Assembly (NCBI RefSeq): GCF_003236175.1
Contig: NZ_QKTW01000016.1
Location: 190,482-254,481, forward strand
Direction of reading: 5' to 3'
Length of the DNA: 64,000 nucleotides
Origin: Taibaiella soli
GTDB lineage: Bacteria > Bacteroidota > Bacteroidia > Chitinophagales > Chitinophagaceae
Under the pieces are notes generated by a model. The model was not told the DNA's origin. It worked only from the letters and a program-made list of their open reading frames with translations, and made no database searches. Both the position numbers and the translations under genes were made by a program. Shown here in pieces: positions 16,831-25,973 of the stretch (position 1 is its first letter; each line of letters starts with the position of its first letter).

Positions 16831-18528
16831 TTAGCGATTGAATTTATACTTATAAACCGTTTCATTGCCATTTTCGTCGGCAGCTTTTAGCGTCAATGTA
16901 TGACTTCCCGCCGGACAGGTTTTATCATCGAAATGATAAATGAAATTACTTCCGCGAGGTTCAAACAAAAGCCAGGTACCATCTTCTAACGTTCCTTCAA
17001 ATTTTCGAACAGAGGTCAGCGCATCTGTTGCTTTAAAAATAAGTTCGTTTGTTTTTGCCGAAACTGATTTAGTCAGCGGTGTAATGACAGGTGGCACAGT
17101 ATCAGCTACCAACCGGAAAGAACCCAGATCGCGCTCTTTTGTTTTATACCAGCCTTTGTCATCTTTTTGCGCCGCAGATCCTGCATCTGATTTTCCATCG
17201 TTGTAAATGCACGCAATTTTATCACGAAGATCAAACGGTATTGGCTTATTCGGCTTAATGTTCAAATCAAAATAATGGTGTACCGGTATATTCGCAGACA
17301 AGATCATGTAACGGTCCGAAAAGCTTGCTGCATCAGGCTTTTTATCCATTTTAAAACAAACATCATCGTAAAGTTGTCTATCATCAAGCACAAACGAAAT
17401 GTTCGGCTGGTCCACTTTATTATTTGCGGTAGCTTTGAAAACCGGATCGCAAGTAAGCGGATTTAATTTTCCTTCCGAGCGTACATAAAATTGCACCGTG
17501 CTCACATTATTTTCGTCATCAGTAATTGTAACGGTTACTTTGTGTGGCATTTTATCGGAGAGGTCGAGAACACCTTTATTGTTGTTAAGCGACTCATAAA
17601 TATGATCTAAACGATTGCCCGGAAGTTGGAACAGCAACTGTATCCACGGGCCACCGCTGACCATCCTTCTATAGTCTGCATATCCGTGCAGATAACGCGT
17701 TTCATCGTAGCCAATGTCATCCAGCCTGATGCGTCCCTGCAATTCGCCATCCAGTGCCCATTCCGCGGTATAAAATGCGATAGTGTTATTGCTGCCTTCC
17801 ATGAAATCATCGATGTCCAGGCCAATGCCCATCAACGCACCTTCCACTTTTACGGTATCAGTTGCCGTTGTGTAAACATCGCCCTTCTTCTTTAATGGCT
17901 GTAATGGAGGGTCTTGCTCATAGATCGTTCTTGACCCGTCGTATAATGCCATCCGCGCTGGAATTGGCGGTTTTTTATCTTCTACTGCAAAACCAAATTT
18001 CTGTGGATTGAGCGGATGCTCTGTTTTACTGTCGCGAATTTCAAAATGTAAATGCGGCGCTGTTGAAGCACCAGTATTTCCGGACCATGCAATCTGATCT
18101 CCTTTTTTCACTGGAAACTGATCTGGCGATAACGCAAGATCTACGCCCCATTGTTTTTTCTGATACTGCTGTTTTCTTAAGTATTGCTGAATCTTCGGAA
18201 CGAAATTATTTAGATGCGCATACAACGTTGTATAACCATTGGGATGCGTGATGTACAATGCATGTCCAAAGCCGCCTTTCTCCATTTTAATACGAGAGAT
18301 ATAACCGTCAGCTGCTGCATGCACCACCTGATTTTCTATGCCCTTGGTTTTAATGTCCATGCCGCTGTGAAAATGTCCCAGTCTGCATTCACCGAAATTA
18401 CCCGCCAGGATAATCGGAAATTCTAAAGGATTCCTGAAATAATCCTGCGGATACGATCTTCCCTGAGCTGCACTTTTCAATGCAGCGAATGAAAACATAA
18501 CGACAACGAGTATTTTTATCTGTTTCAT
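16831..18528 (-). CDS. M23 family metallopeptidase (LytM domain)
   Basis: 565 residues with a signal peptide (residues 1-22, ending KSAAQ). The LytM domain is near the N-terminus: zinc ligands H54-x3-D58 (HSGMD) and H159-x-H161 (HLHFE) are present, as is the LYAHL segment. The remaining about 380 residues are beta-rich, Ig-like in pattern (VTVTITDDENNVST, LTLKAADENGNE). Likely a periplasmic or outer-membrane-facing endopeptidase that cuts peptidoglycan peptides. It may share a transcript with bcp downstream. Confidence 0.93.
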   Translation of the reverse strand: MKQIKILVVVMFSFAALKSAAQGRSYPQDYFRNPLEFPIILAGNFGECRLGHFHSGMDIKTKGIENQVVHAAADGYISRIKMEKGGFGHALYITHPNGYTTLYAHLNNFVPKIQQYLRKQQYQKKQWGVDLALSPDQFPVKKGDQIAWSGNTGASTAPHLHFEIRDSKTEHPLNPQKFGFAVEDKKPPIPARMALYDGSRTIYEQDPPLQPLKKKGDVYTTATDTVKVEGALMGIGLDIDDFMEGSNNTIAFYTAEWALDGELQGRIRLDDIGYDETRYLHGYADYRRMVSGGPWIQLLFQLPGNRLDHIYESLNNNKGVLDLSDKMPHKVTVTITDDENNVSTVQFYVRSEGKLNPLTCDPVFKATANNKVDQPNISFVLDDRQLYDDVCFKMDKKPDAASFSDRYMILSANIPVHHYFDLNIKPNKPIPFDLRDKIACIYNDGKSDAGSAAQKDDKGWYKTKERDLGSFRLVADTVPPVITPLTKSVSAKTNELIFKATDALTSVRKFEGTLEDGTWLLFEPRGSNFIYHFDDKTCPAGSHTLTLKAADENGNETVYKYKFNR

Positions 18529-18629
18529 AAATAGAATTTAGTACAAAGACTCTGCCAGACTTTTCGTTTCTGGCCGCAGCCCATAACCACAACTAATGCG
18601 CGCATAAAAGTACTATTTTTAGAAAGGCT

Positions 18630-18637
18630 TAATTTCG
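18630..18637 (+). promoter_or_regulatory. Candidate -7 box (TAATTTCG) of the 47-residue gene
   Basis: TAATTTCGCAG starts at 18630, 14 bases before the ATG at 18651. The same 11-mer occurs at 32222 upstream of the GT2 gene. It differs at one base from TAnnTTTG. Confidence 0.35.
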
Positions 18638-18650
18638 CAGATATCTAAAG

Positions 18651-18794
18651 ATGACGAAAATGAAAAGTTGTTGTAAGGACGTGACGCCAGAACCCAAAAG
18701 GAATCCGTTAAAAAAATGGTCGAACCGATTCTTGCTGGCACTTATCTGCGTGATTGCCGTAGCGCTTGTTTATTCCGCACTTAGTGCAAAATAG
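18651..18794 (+). CDS. Small single-span membrane protein (47 aa)
   Basis: The 47-residue product has a Cys pair (KMKSCCKDV), a basic stretch (KRNPLKKWSNR) and one C-terminal membrane helix (FLLALICVIAVALVYSAL). Positive charges before the helix suggest the N-terminus stays in the cytoplasm. A promoter-like box lies just upstream. The gene ends inside the last 14 bases of recO on the opposite strand. No function can be assigned; conserved small membrane proteins of this shape are common in Bacteroidota. Confidence 0.65.
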   Translation: MTKMKSCCKDVTPEPKRNPLKKWSNRFLLALICVIAVALVYSALSAK

Positions 18795-19515
18795 CGCGTA
18801 GTACTGCCAGTGATTTTATTTGTCCTAAATGCTGGGTATGACGATGCAAAAATTCAAGATACCAATCCAGTACATTCACACGCATCGCCGCATTCATTTC
18901 TATTTCGCTAAGCCCGTTTATATTTTCGACTAAAAGAATCTTATCTAGTGCTGCCGCTTCCTGCGCCGACAACAATGGTCTTGTTTCGGGCGGAATGGCT
19001 GTAAATGCACCGTCTTCAAAACTCAGGTAGGGTGTGTCTTCCGAAAACCGACCCCTCACGTTGTAGCCCAGAAAACGGCCACATTGTATCACAAAAAACA
19101 ATGGAAAATTAGCCAGCTGCTTTAGGGGTAATTGATCCAGCCATTCAAAATACGCTCTGGAAAAATCATATAATTCGGGTGCAGGCGCAGCCTCTGGCAA
19201 CAAACGCAATAGCATCTCTACAGAAAATAATGCGATGCTGTTTTTTACAACTTCTTCCTGCAAAGTTTTATAAATATAATCCGGCTGAATTTCCTTGATG
19301 CGTTGCAGATTGCCGGTCGGCTTTTGATACACAACGAGATCCAGCAACGACGCGGGTTGCAAGAAGGCAGTTTTATATTGTCTTGATTTTGCCGATCGTA
19401 CTCCTTGCAGCAAATAAGACTGCACACCATAGGTACGGGTAAAAATATTACAGATCAGGCTGGTTTCCCCATACTTGATCGACCGTAACACAATACCTTT
19501 TGTTTGTTGGATCAT
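18781..19515 (-). CDS. recO: DNA repair protein RecO
   Basis: 244 residues. The N-terminal OB-fold starts MIQQTKGIVLRSIKYGETS with YLLQGVRSAKSR, as in RecO of this phylum; the C-terminal helical domain follows. No zinc-binding Cys4 cluster of the type found in many RecO proteins is visible. RecO loads RecA on SSB-coated single strands with RecR. It starts six bases after the porZ stop, forming a porZ-recO operon seen widely in Bacteroidota. Confidence 0.95.
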   Translation of the reverse strand: MIQQTKGIVLRSIKYGETSLICNIFTRTYGVQSYLLQGVRSAKSRQYKTAFLQPASLLDLVVYQKPTGNLQRIKEIQPDYIYKTLQEEVVKNSIALFSVEMLLRLLPEAAPAPELYDFSRAYFEWLDQLPLKQLANFPLFFVIQCGRFLGYNVRGRFSEDTPYLSFEDGAFTAIPPETRPLLSAQEAAALDKILLVENINGLSEIEMNAAMRVNVLDWYLEFLHRHTQHLGQIKSLAVLRAILH

Positions 19516-19521
19516 TGAACT

Positions 19522-21804
19522 TTATTCCATGAAAACCATCTTGCTCACGTTCGTTTGTGAACCGTCTTTATTGCTGATGAAAATGAGATATACTCCCGAT
19601 TGCGGACGATGTCCTTTATAATCTACACCATTCCACACAGCCTGTCCACCCAGCGCAGTTGTACGATACACCAGCTGACCAGAAATATCAGTAATCCGGA
19701 CATCTGCGTTCTCAACAAGACCACGAATCGCAATAGTACCTTTGTAGCCGCTCGGCACCGGATTTGGAAACACGAGTACGTTGCTGTTCACCGTGCCGCC
19801 GTCTGTTGCTGTACTACGATAGCTCATGATACCGTATTCGGTGCTGATGTAGACATCACCTGTTACTCCGTCTACAGAAATATTCTGGATTGTGTTAGAT
19901 GGTAGCGGGCTATTATCTATGGTAAACCGGTAAATGACTTTGTCTCCTTCTGGTGAAATCAGCCAGACACCGTTATTAGTGCCAACCCATTTACGATTAG
20001 CGCCATCTACAGCTATTGTATTTACCTGCTCGGTCTGAAAAAGATATCCCGCAAACTGATCATACTGTACGATCCTTCTTTCTCCGATACAGGTACCCTG
20101 CAATACCTGATCCGCACAGCTGAAAATGCTGATACCATCATCCGTCCCCACCCAGATGTTGCCATTTTTATCCTTAGTCATGCAAAGCACGCGACTACCG
20201 GCGATACCGCTTTGCAGGCCAGAGAGGAAAATGTATTTATCATCCGCCGTATTGTCGATCGTATAATTGTCGTTATAAACAATGATCGCGTTCTGATTCG
20301 GTGCATAAAACCATTTCTGGTTAGAATTATCAATGACAAGACCTGCAGCGCCATGCGGATAAACCCGAAGGTATGGTGTGCTGAAATGATACCAGGTACC
20401 ATCTTGTGCTATTGCAGCCAATTCATGTTTAGAACCATGCTGTGTAAACCACATATTGCCATATTCATCGGCCGCAATGCTGTTAACTGCAATAGTTGTT
20501 GTATCGCCTTCTTTAGGTTCCAGCTGACTGCCGTGATTATAAAACACATAAGAACCGTCAGGCTTTAAAATAAAAAGGCCTGAACGTAAGGAGCCATACC
20601 AGATGGACCCATCGACAGGATTTTTTGTAGTGACTATGAAATCCGAAACATCATTATAGAATGGTGGGAAATTGTACGCAGTATAGTTTTTCCAGGTTTC
20701 ATCCTTAAAAGAGGCAATTCCAAGCGTATTACCAACCGGCTGATAAAGATCATTGTAACTACCAAGCGCAATCCAGAAATTCTTGTTTTCTGCATACAGA
20801 CCTGGTGCTGTCGCGGCAATCGGCCCTGGAGGAGCATAAGCCGAATAGGTAGATTCTGAAGTGAGTTTGCTTAAGCCACTATATTCATCCGCAACCCATA
20901 CATTATCGGGTGTTATTTCAAGCACCTGATGAAGCAATCCAAATGAAATTGAATCCAGCGCATTGTAGTTCAGATCCATCTTTACAACCTTAGCACCATT
21001 TTCCAGCGAAAAATACAAAGCGTTGGTGCCTGTATCCAGATGACGCGTTCTGTTGTTTGTGCGCAATACATATTTCAACGAATCGCTGTCGAGAATGTAA
21101 AGGCTGTCGGTTCCCGTTGCATAAACTCTGTTTTGAATAAACGCCAGACAGGTCAGCGATTTTCCGCTGCCAATCAGTTGCCATGAATTCACGTTTTGTA
21201 AGTTGGAATTATTTTTATCTGCCCGAAACAAACCTCCCGGTGTCGCAGCGTAAAAATAATTACCCTGTGCGCCGAAATTGGTTACAGGAACTTGCTGTCC
21301 GTTCTGGTTGAACGTATAGGTTTCCTTAATCTCTCCTTCTTCCTTATTAAGATTAATCACCACAACACCGAGATCCGTACTGAGATAAGCATAGCCAGCT
21401 TCCGTATACACGGCATTTATATTTTTTGATCCGGTTACCGCCTTCAGCTTCAGATCAGGCAGGCCGTAAAAACTATGATTTCTAAACAGATCAATATTAC
21501 TGTTCTGGTAACAGAGCACAGCTGTTTGCGTCGTAGCGTCGTATCCGATGCAAGACATCTGGATATCGGCCATTCCGTCGATCTTACTGTATGGAGTCAT
21601 TTCTCCGGAAACAAGATCATACGTAAAAAACGAAAAATTGGTTGCCGTATATATTGTTCTTCCGTCGGTGGCAATGCCCACGGCAGAGCCATAAGGCAAA
21701 TGCTCCCGCCAGTATCCTATAGGTCGATCCTGGGCATTAGAAATGAAAGCGGAGAACAATAACAGGGTGGCAACTATAAACAGGCGTTTCTGATTCATAT
21801 TCAT
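19522..21804 (-). CDS. porZ: Type IX secretion protein PorZ-like, with sorting domain
   Basis: 760 residues, close to the 776 of Porphyromonas PorZ. Signal peptide 1-25. Residues about 27-680 form two beta-propeller-like regions with repeated WxGTxxGV units (GNIWVGTDDGISIF, NRKWVGTNNGVWLI). The N-terminus IGYWREHLPYGSAVGIATDG is typical of PorZ. The last about 80 residues are a type A sorting domain (VFPNPVPSGYKG through SGVYLIFISN). PorZ is part of the surface complex that attaches type IX cargo to lipopolysaccharide. Adjacent recO supports the call. Confidence 0.88.
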   Translation of the reverse strand: MNMNQKRLFIVATLLLFSAFISNAQDRPIGYWREHLPYGSAVGIATDGRTIYTATNFSFFTYDLVSGEMTPYSKIDGMADIQMSCIGYDATTQTAVLCYQNSNIDLFRNHSFYGLPDLKLKAVTGSKNINAVYTEAGYAYLSTDLGVVVINLNKEEGEIKETYTFNQNGQQVPVTNFGAQGNYFYAATPGGLFRADKNNSNLQNVNSWQLIGSGKSLTCLAFIQNRVYATGTDSLYILDSDSLKYVLRTNNRTRHLDTGTNALYFSLENGAKVVKMDLNYNALDSISFGLLHQVLEITPDNVWVADEYSGLSKLTSESTYSAYAPPGPIAATAPGLYAENKNFWIALGSYNDLYQPVGNTLGIASFKDETWKNYTAYNFPPFYNDVSDFIVTTKNPVDGSIWYGSLRSGLFILKPDGSYVFYNHGSQLEPKEGDTTTIAVNSIAADEYGNMWFTQHGSKHELAAIAQDGTWYHFSTPYLRVYPHGAAGLVIDNSNQKWFYAPNQNAIIVYNDNYTIDNTADDKYIFLSGLQSGIAGSRVLCMTKDKNGNIWVGTDDGISIFSCADQVLQGTCIGERRIVQYDQFAGYLFQTEQVNTIAVDGANRKWVGTNNGVWLISPEGDKVIYRFTIDNSPLPSNTIQNISVDGVTGDVYISTEYGIMSYRSTATDGGTVNSNVLVFPNPVPSGYKGTIAIRGLVENADVRITDISGQLVYRTTALGGQAVWNGVDYKGHRPQSGVYLIFISNKDGSQTNVSKMVFME

Positions 21805-21971
21805 TTATAACCGAACGTTCAAATGTACTGAAATAAACGCGCAAGGAGCCAGAATATTGCCTTTGGAATCGTCGATGGCGGATTTCCTGATTGCAGATTT
21901 GCTGATAGTAAGTTGTCTAGCTATAAGTACCGAACATGGAAAGCATAACTCATACTTTATAACTCAAATTA

Positions 21972-22002
21972 AAACAGGATGTCATTATCTGACATCCTGT
22001 TT
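21972..22002. terminator. Terminator downstream of dps
   Basis: Thirteen-bp perfect arms (21972-21984, 21990-22002), five-base loop, with A/T flanks. It lies beyond the dps stop on the minus strand. Confidence 0.8.
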
Positions 22003-22028
22003 ATATAAATATTTTACGAAAAATAAAT

Positions 22029-22571
22029 TTATGCGAGGTGCGCTCTCAGCATCCAGGCCATTGTCTCGTGCTGTTCCATCAGGCCAGTGAGGAAATCGGC
22101 AGTACCAGCGTCTTTGTAAGTATCATCTGCTCTATCGATCGTATTTCTCATTTCGCGGATGATGGTTTCATGATCGTCCAGCAATGCCTGAATCATATCA
22201 CGGTCTGTACCGTCGCCTTCGCCGTTGTGTTCCAGCAAACGGGCCAGGTTGAGAAAACCGGACAAAGTACCAACTGCATAGTGGCCAACTTTACGGATAC
22301 GTTCTGCGATAGAATCAATCACTTCAGCCAGCTCGGTATACTGGGCTTCAAATAATTTATGCAATGGACCGAAATGCGGACCTTCTACATTCCAGTGGAA
22401 ATTGCGTGTTTTAGCATACAGCAGTGATTCGTCCGCGAGCAAAATCTGCAGATCATTCGCCACAGCTGCGCGGTTTTTATCACTGATGCCAATATTTACT
22501 GATGCTGATTTTTTACTTACGGATTTGCTTGCCGGAGCAGGCGCACTTTCTGTTTTTGATTTTTTAGCCAT
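22029..22571 (-). CDS. dps: DNA-protecting ferritin Dps
   Basis: 180 residues from the ATG at 22571; a longer frame to 22646 overlaps purN and adds an atypical N-terminus, so it is rejected. All ferroxidase positions are kept: H59, H71, E75 (Asp in E. coli), D86 and E90. A Lys/Ala/Ser-rich tail of about 25 residues (MAKKSKTESAPAPASKSVSK) could bind DNA. It oxidises and stores iron and protects DNA under starvation and peroxide stress. The start is ten bases after the purN stop, so the two genes likely share a transcript. Confidence 0.95.
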   Translation of the reverse strand: MAKKSKTESAPAPASKSVSKKSASVNIGISDKNRAAVANDLQILLADESLLYAKTRNFHWNVEGPHFGPLHKLFEAQYTELAEVIDSIAERIRKVGHYAVGTLSGFLNLARLLEHNGEGDGTDRDMIQALLDDHETIIREMRNTIDRADDTYKDAGTADFLTGLMEQHETMAWMLRAHLA

Positions 22572-22581
22572 GGGAATGTTT

Positions 22582-23157
22582 TTAGTGTAGTAAATCTCGT
22601 AATAAATATTCAATTGTGCGCGGGTAATAAAAATGTTCCAGTGCATGTACCCGGTCAGCTAACGCAGCTGCATCATCAGCTTCATGATTTACCGGACAAC
22701 GCGCCTGCAATATTATATTTCCACTATCATATACTTCATTTACATAATGGATGGTAATCCCTGATTCTTTTTCTTTCGCCGCAATTACCGCAACGTGCAC
22801 ATTATGTCCGTACATTCCTTTTCCACCATAAGCAGGAAGGAGGGCAGGGTGTATATTAATGATCCTGTCTTTGAATGCATCCGTCATTGTCTTCGGAATC
22901 TTCCTAAGGAAGCCTGCAAGTATAATCAGCGACGGATTATAACTCATAAGCTGCTCGATAAGCAAAGGTTCACTAATAGTATTATTGTCTATTATTAAAT
23001 AAGGAATCTGATTATTCTGAGCAATATCCAATACGCCAGCATCCGATTTATTAGTCACAATAAGAGATACTTTTGCCAGGTCGTTAGCTTGAAAATGTTC
23101 AACGATTGCAGCGGCATTTGAACCTTTCCCTGACGCAAAAATGATAATTGAGTGCAT
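22582..23157 (-). CDS. purN: Phosphoribosylglycinamide formyltransferase
   Basis: 191 residues from ATG 23157 (MHSIIIFASGKGSN); the frame extends to 23184 but the promoter box lies there. The 10-formyl-THF-dependent GART family motif NIHPALLPAYGG carries the catalytic Asn and His, and the catalytic Asp is in VYDSGNIILQ. It catalyses the third step of purine synthesis. A promoter with ATTG, 20 bases, TACTTTTG lies upstream on the minus strand. dps follows ten bases downstream, an unusual pairing for purine synthesis and stress protection. Confidence 0.95.
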   Translation of the reverse strand: MHSIIIFASGKGSNAAAIVEHFQANDLAKVSLIVTNKSDAGVLDIAQNNQIPYLIIDNNTISEPLLIEQLMSYNPSLIILAGFLRKIPKTMTDAFKDRIINIHPALLPAYGGKGMYGHNVHVAVIAAKEKESGITIHYVNEVYDSGNIILQARCPVNHEADDAAALADRVHALEHFYYPRTIEYLLRDLLH

Positions 23158-23181
23158 GTAGATGTATTGAATTTCCGGGGT

Positions 23182-23213
23182 CAAAAGTACAGCTTATGAA
23201 ATTTATCCTCAAT
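23182..23213 (-). promoter_or_regulatory. Promoter of purN-dps
   Basis: On the minus strand ATTG (23210-23213), a 20-base spacer and TACTTTTG (23189-23182) fit the Bacteroidota TTTG/TAnnTTTG layout. About 24 bases separate the -7 box from the purN ATG. Confidence 0.6.
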
Positions 23214-23268
23214 GGAGGTTACTCAGCTGACCAAACCCAGACTTTTCCCCTAAAAAAATAATGCCAAT

Positions 23269-25755
23269 TTAACCCACCGGATCTATATCAAAAACTACCT
23301 GAAGGGAAGAAAATCCTCTTTCGCCAGTCATACGCAGCCTTTCTTCTTTGATAAATGATTTTACATGCTCGAGTACACGAACCGACTGCGGACATTTAAT
23401 CCAAACTTCCTGAATGTATAAATTCCTGACTCTGGCGACTAATGCCGGCGCCGGACCTTGTATACCGATCCCTTCAATACTTGCCAGCTTGTTTGCCATT
23501 TCGGCAGCAGCCTGTATTGCCTTTGGTTCTTCTTTATGCCGGAAAATGATTTTAATAATCCGGGAAAACGGCGGATAGCCGAATTGTTCACGATATTTAA
23601 TTTCCTGATGATACAACCCGTGCACATCGTGGTCTTTTACCCATTTCAGTACCGGATGCTGTAAATTGTATACCTGTATCAACACTTTTCCCGCGCCATC
23701 TGCACGACCTGCACGACCGCTTACCTGTTCCATCAGTTGAAAAGCACGTTCGTTCACCCGGAAATCTGGATAACTCAGCAATGAATCTGCGCTGAGAATG
23801 CCTACCAACCCAACGGTCGCAAAGTCCAGGCCTTTCACGACCATTTGGGTGCCAACAAGAATATCTATTTTCTGTTTCCCAAGCTGATCAAGCAGCTGCG
23901 GCAGACTTTGCTTATTCCGCATACTATCGATATCCATTCTGGCAACGCGGGCCTTAGGAAATACCTGCTGTACCTCTTCCTCAATTTTTTCGGTACCAAA
24001 TGTTTTACTTACAAGACTGTTGCTGCCACAGTATGCACAGGTATGCACCACCGGCGATTTTAATCCGCAATAATGACAATGCAACTTGTCCGTTATCTTA
24101 TGGTAAGTAAGTGAAACTGCACAATTTTTGCACTGCGGCACCCAGCCACAGGAAGTACACATTTGAAACGGCGCATACCCTCTTCTGTTTTGAAAAAGAA
24201 TTACTTGCTTCTTTTCTTTCAAAGCGATAGCAATGGCTTGTTGTAGCTCGGGGGTTAACAATCTTACACCTTGTTGGCGCACCATATTCAGCGACGTCGC
24301 ATTAACGATCTCAATCTGCGGCATTTGTACGCCGAGATAACGTTCATTCAAACGCACGTAACCGTATTTCTTATTCTGCGCATTAAACAAGCTTTCTATA
24401 GATGGCGTAGCAGAACCTAATATCACTTTTGCACCGTGCAATGCCCCCAGATAAATAGCTGCATCACGCGCATGAAAACGCGGAGCCGGATCTTTTTGTT
24501 TATAAGAACCGTCATGCTCTTCATCAACAACGATCAGTCCCAGATCATTATAAGGCAACCACAAGGCAGACCGCGGCCCCACCACAACGCGGTATTTTCC
24601 ACTTTGTACTTTTTCCCAGATTTCTACCCGTTCGTTATTACTGAATCTTGAATGGTAAACACCTAATTCTTCACCAAAATAAGCACGTAAACGGCCCACT
24701 AGTTGGGTGGTCAATGCGATTTCCGGCAACAGAAAAATGGCTTGTTTGCCACTCGCCAGATACTCCTTGATTTTATGAATGTATAAAAGCGTCTTCCCAC
24801 TTCCCGTTACGCCTTCCAACAGTACAACCTCTTTTTCTGAGAGACCAGCATTTAGCTCGTTATATGCTTTTTGCTGAGCAGGTGTAAATTCTATTTCTTT
24901 TTGTTCATCAACGCCCTCATACAGCAACCGATCCACTTCCTTCTCGGCAATTATGAAAACGCCTTTATCTGCGAGCGATTTTATTTGCGCAGCACTTGCC
25001 TGCGTACGCTCCAACAAGTCTGCCTGTCGCACAAAACCTTTTTGCTTTGATAACTGAACATAGCCCATCAGTAACTCCAGCTGTTTCGGCGCACGCTGCA
25101 ATTCGTCAAACAGCTTGATCAGCTCCGGCTCTTCGTTATATTTTGCCGCAAGGCTTATTATTTTTTCTTTTTTGGGCTTGTAAGATGATTCCAGAGAATC
25201 GTCTATTACTACCGTTTCATTTTCCAGCAATTCATGCAATACCGCCATAAATTTCCGCCCCCCCACAATGCTGCGCAGATCCGTGATGGAAAGTTCTTTT
25301 CGTACTGCTAAAATCTCAACAGCGCGCAGCGCATCATAACTCCAGTCATACACCACATCTTCGTGTTCCGGTGCCCAGAGCAGGCGTGTCTCGCCCATCA
25401 TTTTGAGATGCGCCGGCAATGCAGCCTGCATGACCTCGCCGGGTGCGGCAATGTAGTAATGCGCAATCCATTTCCAAAACTGTAACTGCTTTATGTTGAC
25501 AATCGGCTCCTCATCAATAATACCTTTAATTGGCTTTACCTGATAGGCTTCCGGCTGCTCATTATGAACCCTTTCTACAACACCTGCGTATTGTTTGTTT
25601 TTTCCTAACGAAACCTCAACGCGCATACCCGGTTGCAAAAATCCCTGCATTTCGTGTGGAATGCCATACGTAAGCGTCTGCGGCAAATTGAGCGGCAGTA
25701 TAATATCAACAAAACGATGCTCGGAGGATGGATTGGCAAACAAGGGTGAATGCAT
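23269..25755 (-). CDS. priA: Primosomal protein N' (replication restart helicase PriA)
   Basis: 828 residues. The N-terminal 3'-DNA-binding domain starts VDIILPLNLPQTLTYGIP. The helicase has Walker A GVTGSGKT near 315 and DEEH near 413 (VVDEEHDGSYKQ). The zinc-binding domain at about 525-575 has four CxxC pairs (CTSCGW, CKNC, CHYC, CAYCG). PriA reloads the replisome at stalled forks. It is divergent from clpX and has no downstream neighbour within about 100 bases. Confidence 0.97.
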   Translation of the reverse strand: MHSPLFANPSSEHRFVDIILPLNLPQTLTYGIPHEMQGFLQPGMRVEVSLGKNKQYAGVVERVHNEQPEAYQVKPIKGIIDEEPIVNIKQLQFWKWIAHYYIAAPGEVMQAALPAHLKMMGETRLLWAPEHEDVVYDWSYDALRAVEILAVRKELSITDLRSIVGGRKFMAVLHELLENETVVIDDSLESSYKPKKEKIISLAAKYNEEPELIKLFDELQRAPKQLELLMGYVQLSKQKGFVRQADLLERTQASAAQIKSLADKGVFIIAEKEVDRLLYEGVDEQKEIEFTPAQQKAYNELNAGLSEKEVVLLEGVTGSGKTLLYIHKIKEYLASGKQAIFLLPEIALTTQLVGRLRAYFGEELGVYHSRFSNNERVEIWEKVQSGKYRVVVGPRSALWLPYNDLGLIVVDEEHDGSYKQKDPAPRFHARDAAIYLGALHGAKVILGSATPSIESLFNAQNKKYGYVRLNERYLGVQMPQIEIVNATSLNMVRQQGVRLLTPELQQAIAIALKEKKQVILFQNRRGYAPFQMCTSCGWVPQCKNCAVSLTYHKITDKLHCHYCGLKSPVVHTCAYCGSNSLVSKTFGTEKIEEEVQQVFPKARVARMDIDSMRNKQSLPQLLDQLGKQKIDILVGTQMVVKGLDFATVGLVGILSADSLLSYPDFRVNERAFQLMEQVSGRAGRADGAGKVLIQVYNLQHPVLKWVKDHDVHGLYHQEIKYREQFGYPPFSRIIKIIFRHKEEPKAIQAAAEMANKLASIEGIGIQGPAPALVARVRNLYIQEVWIKCPQSVRVLEHVKSFIKEERLRMTGERGFSSLQVVFDIDPVG

Positions 25756-25908
25756 ATAAACTGCAAGTTAATAGATTGCGTAAAAATCGCTGAAATCAGA
25801 TTTCTCAATCGTTGATTTTGCCTTATTTATCGGATAGTCATTTCGGGGTGTCGAAGAGGGACTTGTAATTATCCACAGGCAAAACAATTCAGAAAATAGG
25901 GCATCCGG

Positions 25909-25920
25909 AAATCAGACATC
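25909..25920 (+). repeat. Dispersed word AAATCAGACATC, copy 2
   Basis: Exact 12-mer also at 941-952 (minus strand) and 42615-42626, with an 11/12 match at 47214-47225. All are intergenic. Confidence 0.6.
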
Positions 25921-25939
25921 ATGTATAGTTTACATTGGT

Positions 25940-25947
25940 TACCTTTG
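25940..25947 (+). promoter_or_regulatory. Candidate -7 box of clpX
   Basis: TACCTTTG, an exact TAnnTTTG match, 26 bases before the clpX ATG. No good -33 element is visible. Confidence 0.5.
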
Positions 25948-25973
25948 CAGGAAATTCGATTTAAAATTTTTTC

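Noticed and set aside
25869-25877. TTATCCACA upstream of clpX as a second origin
   Set aside because: A single DnaA box without AT-rich repeats or further boxes; could at most regulate clpX or priA.
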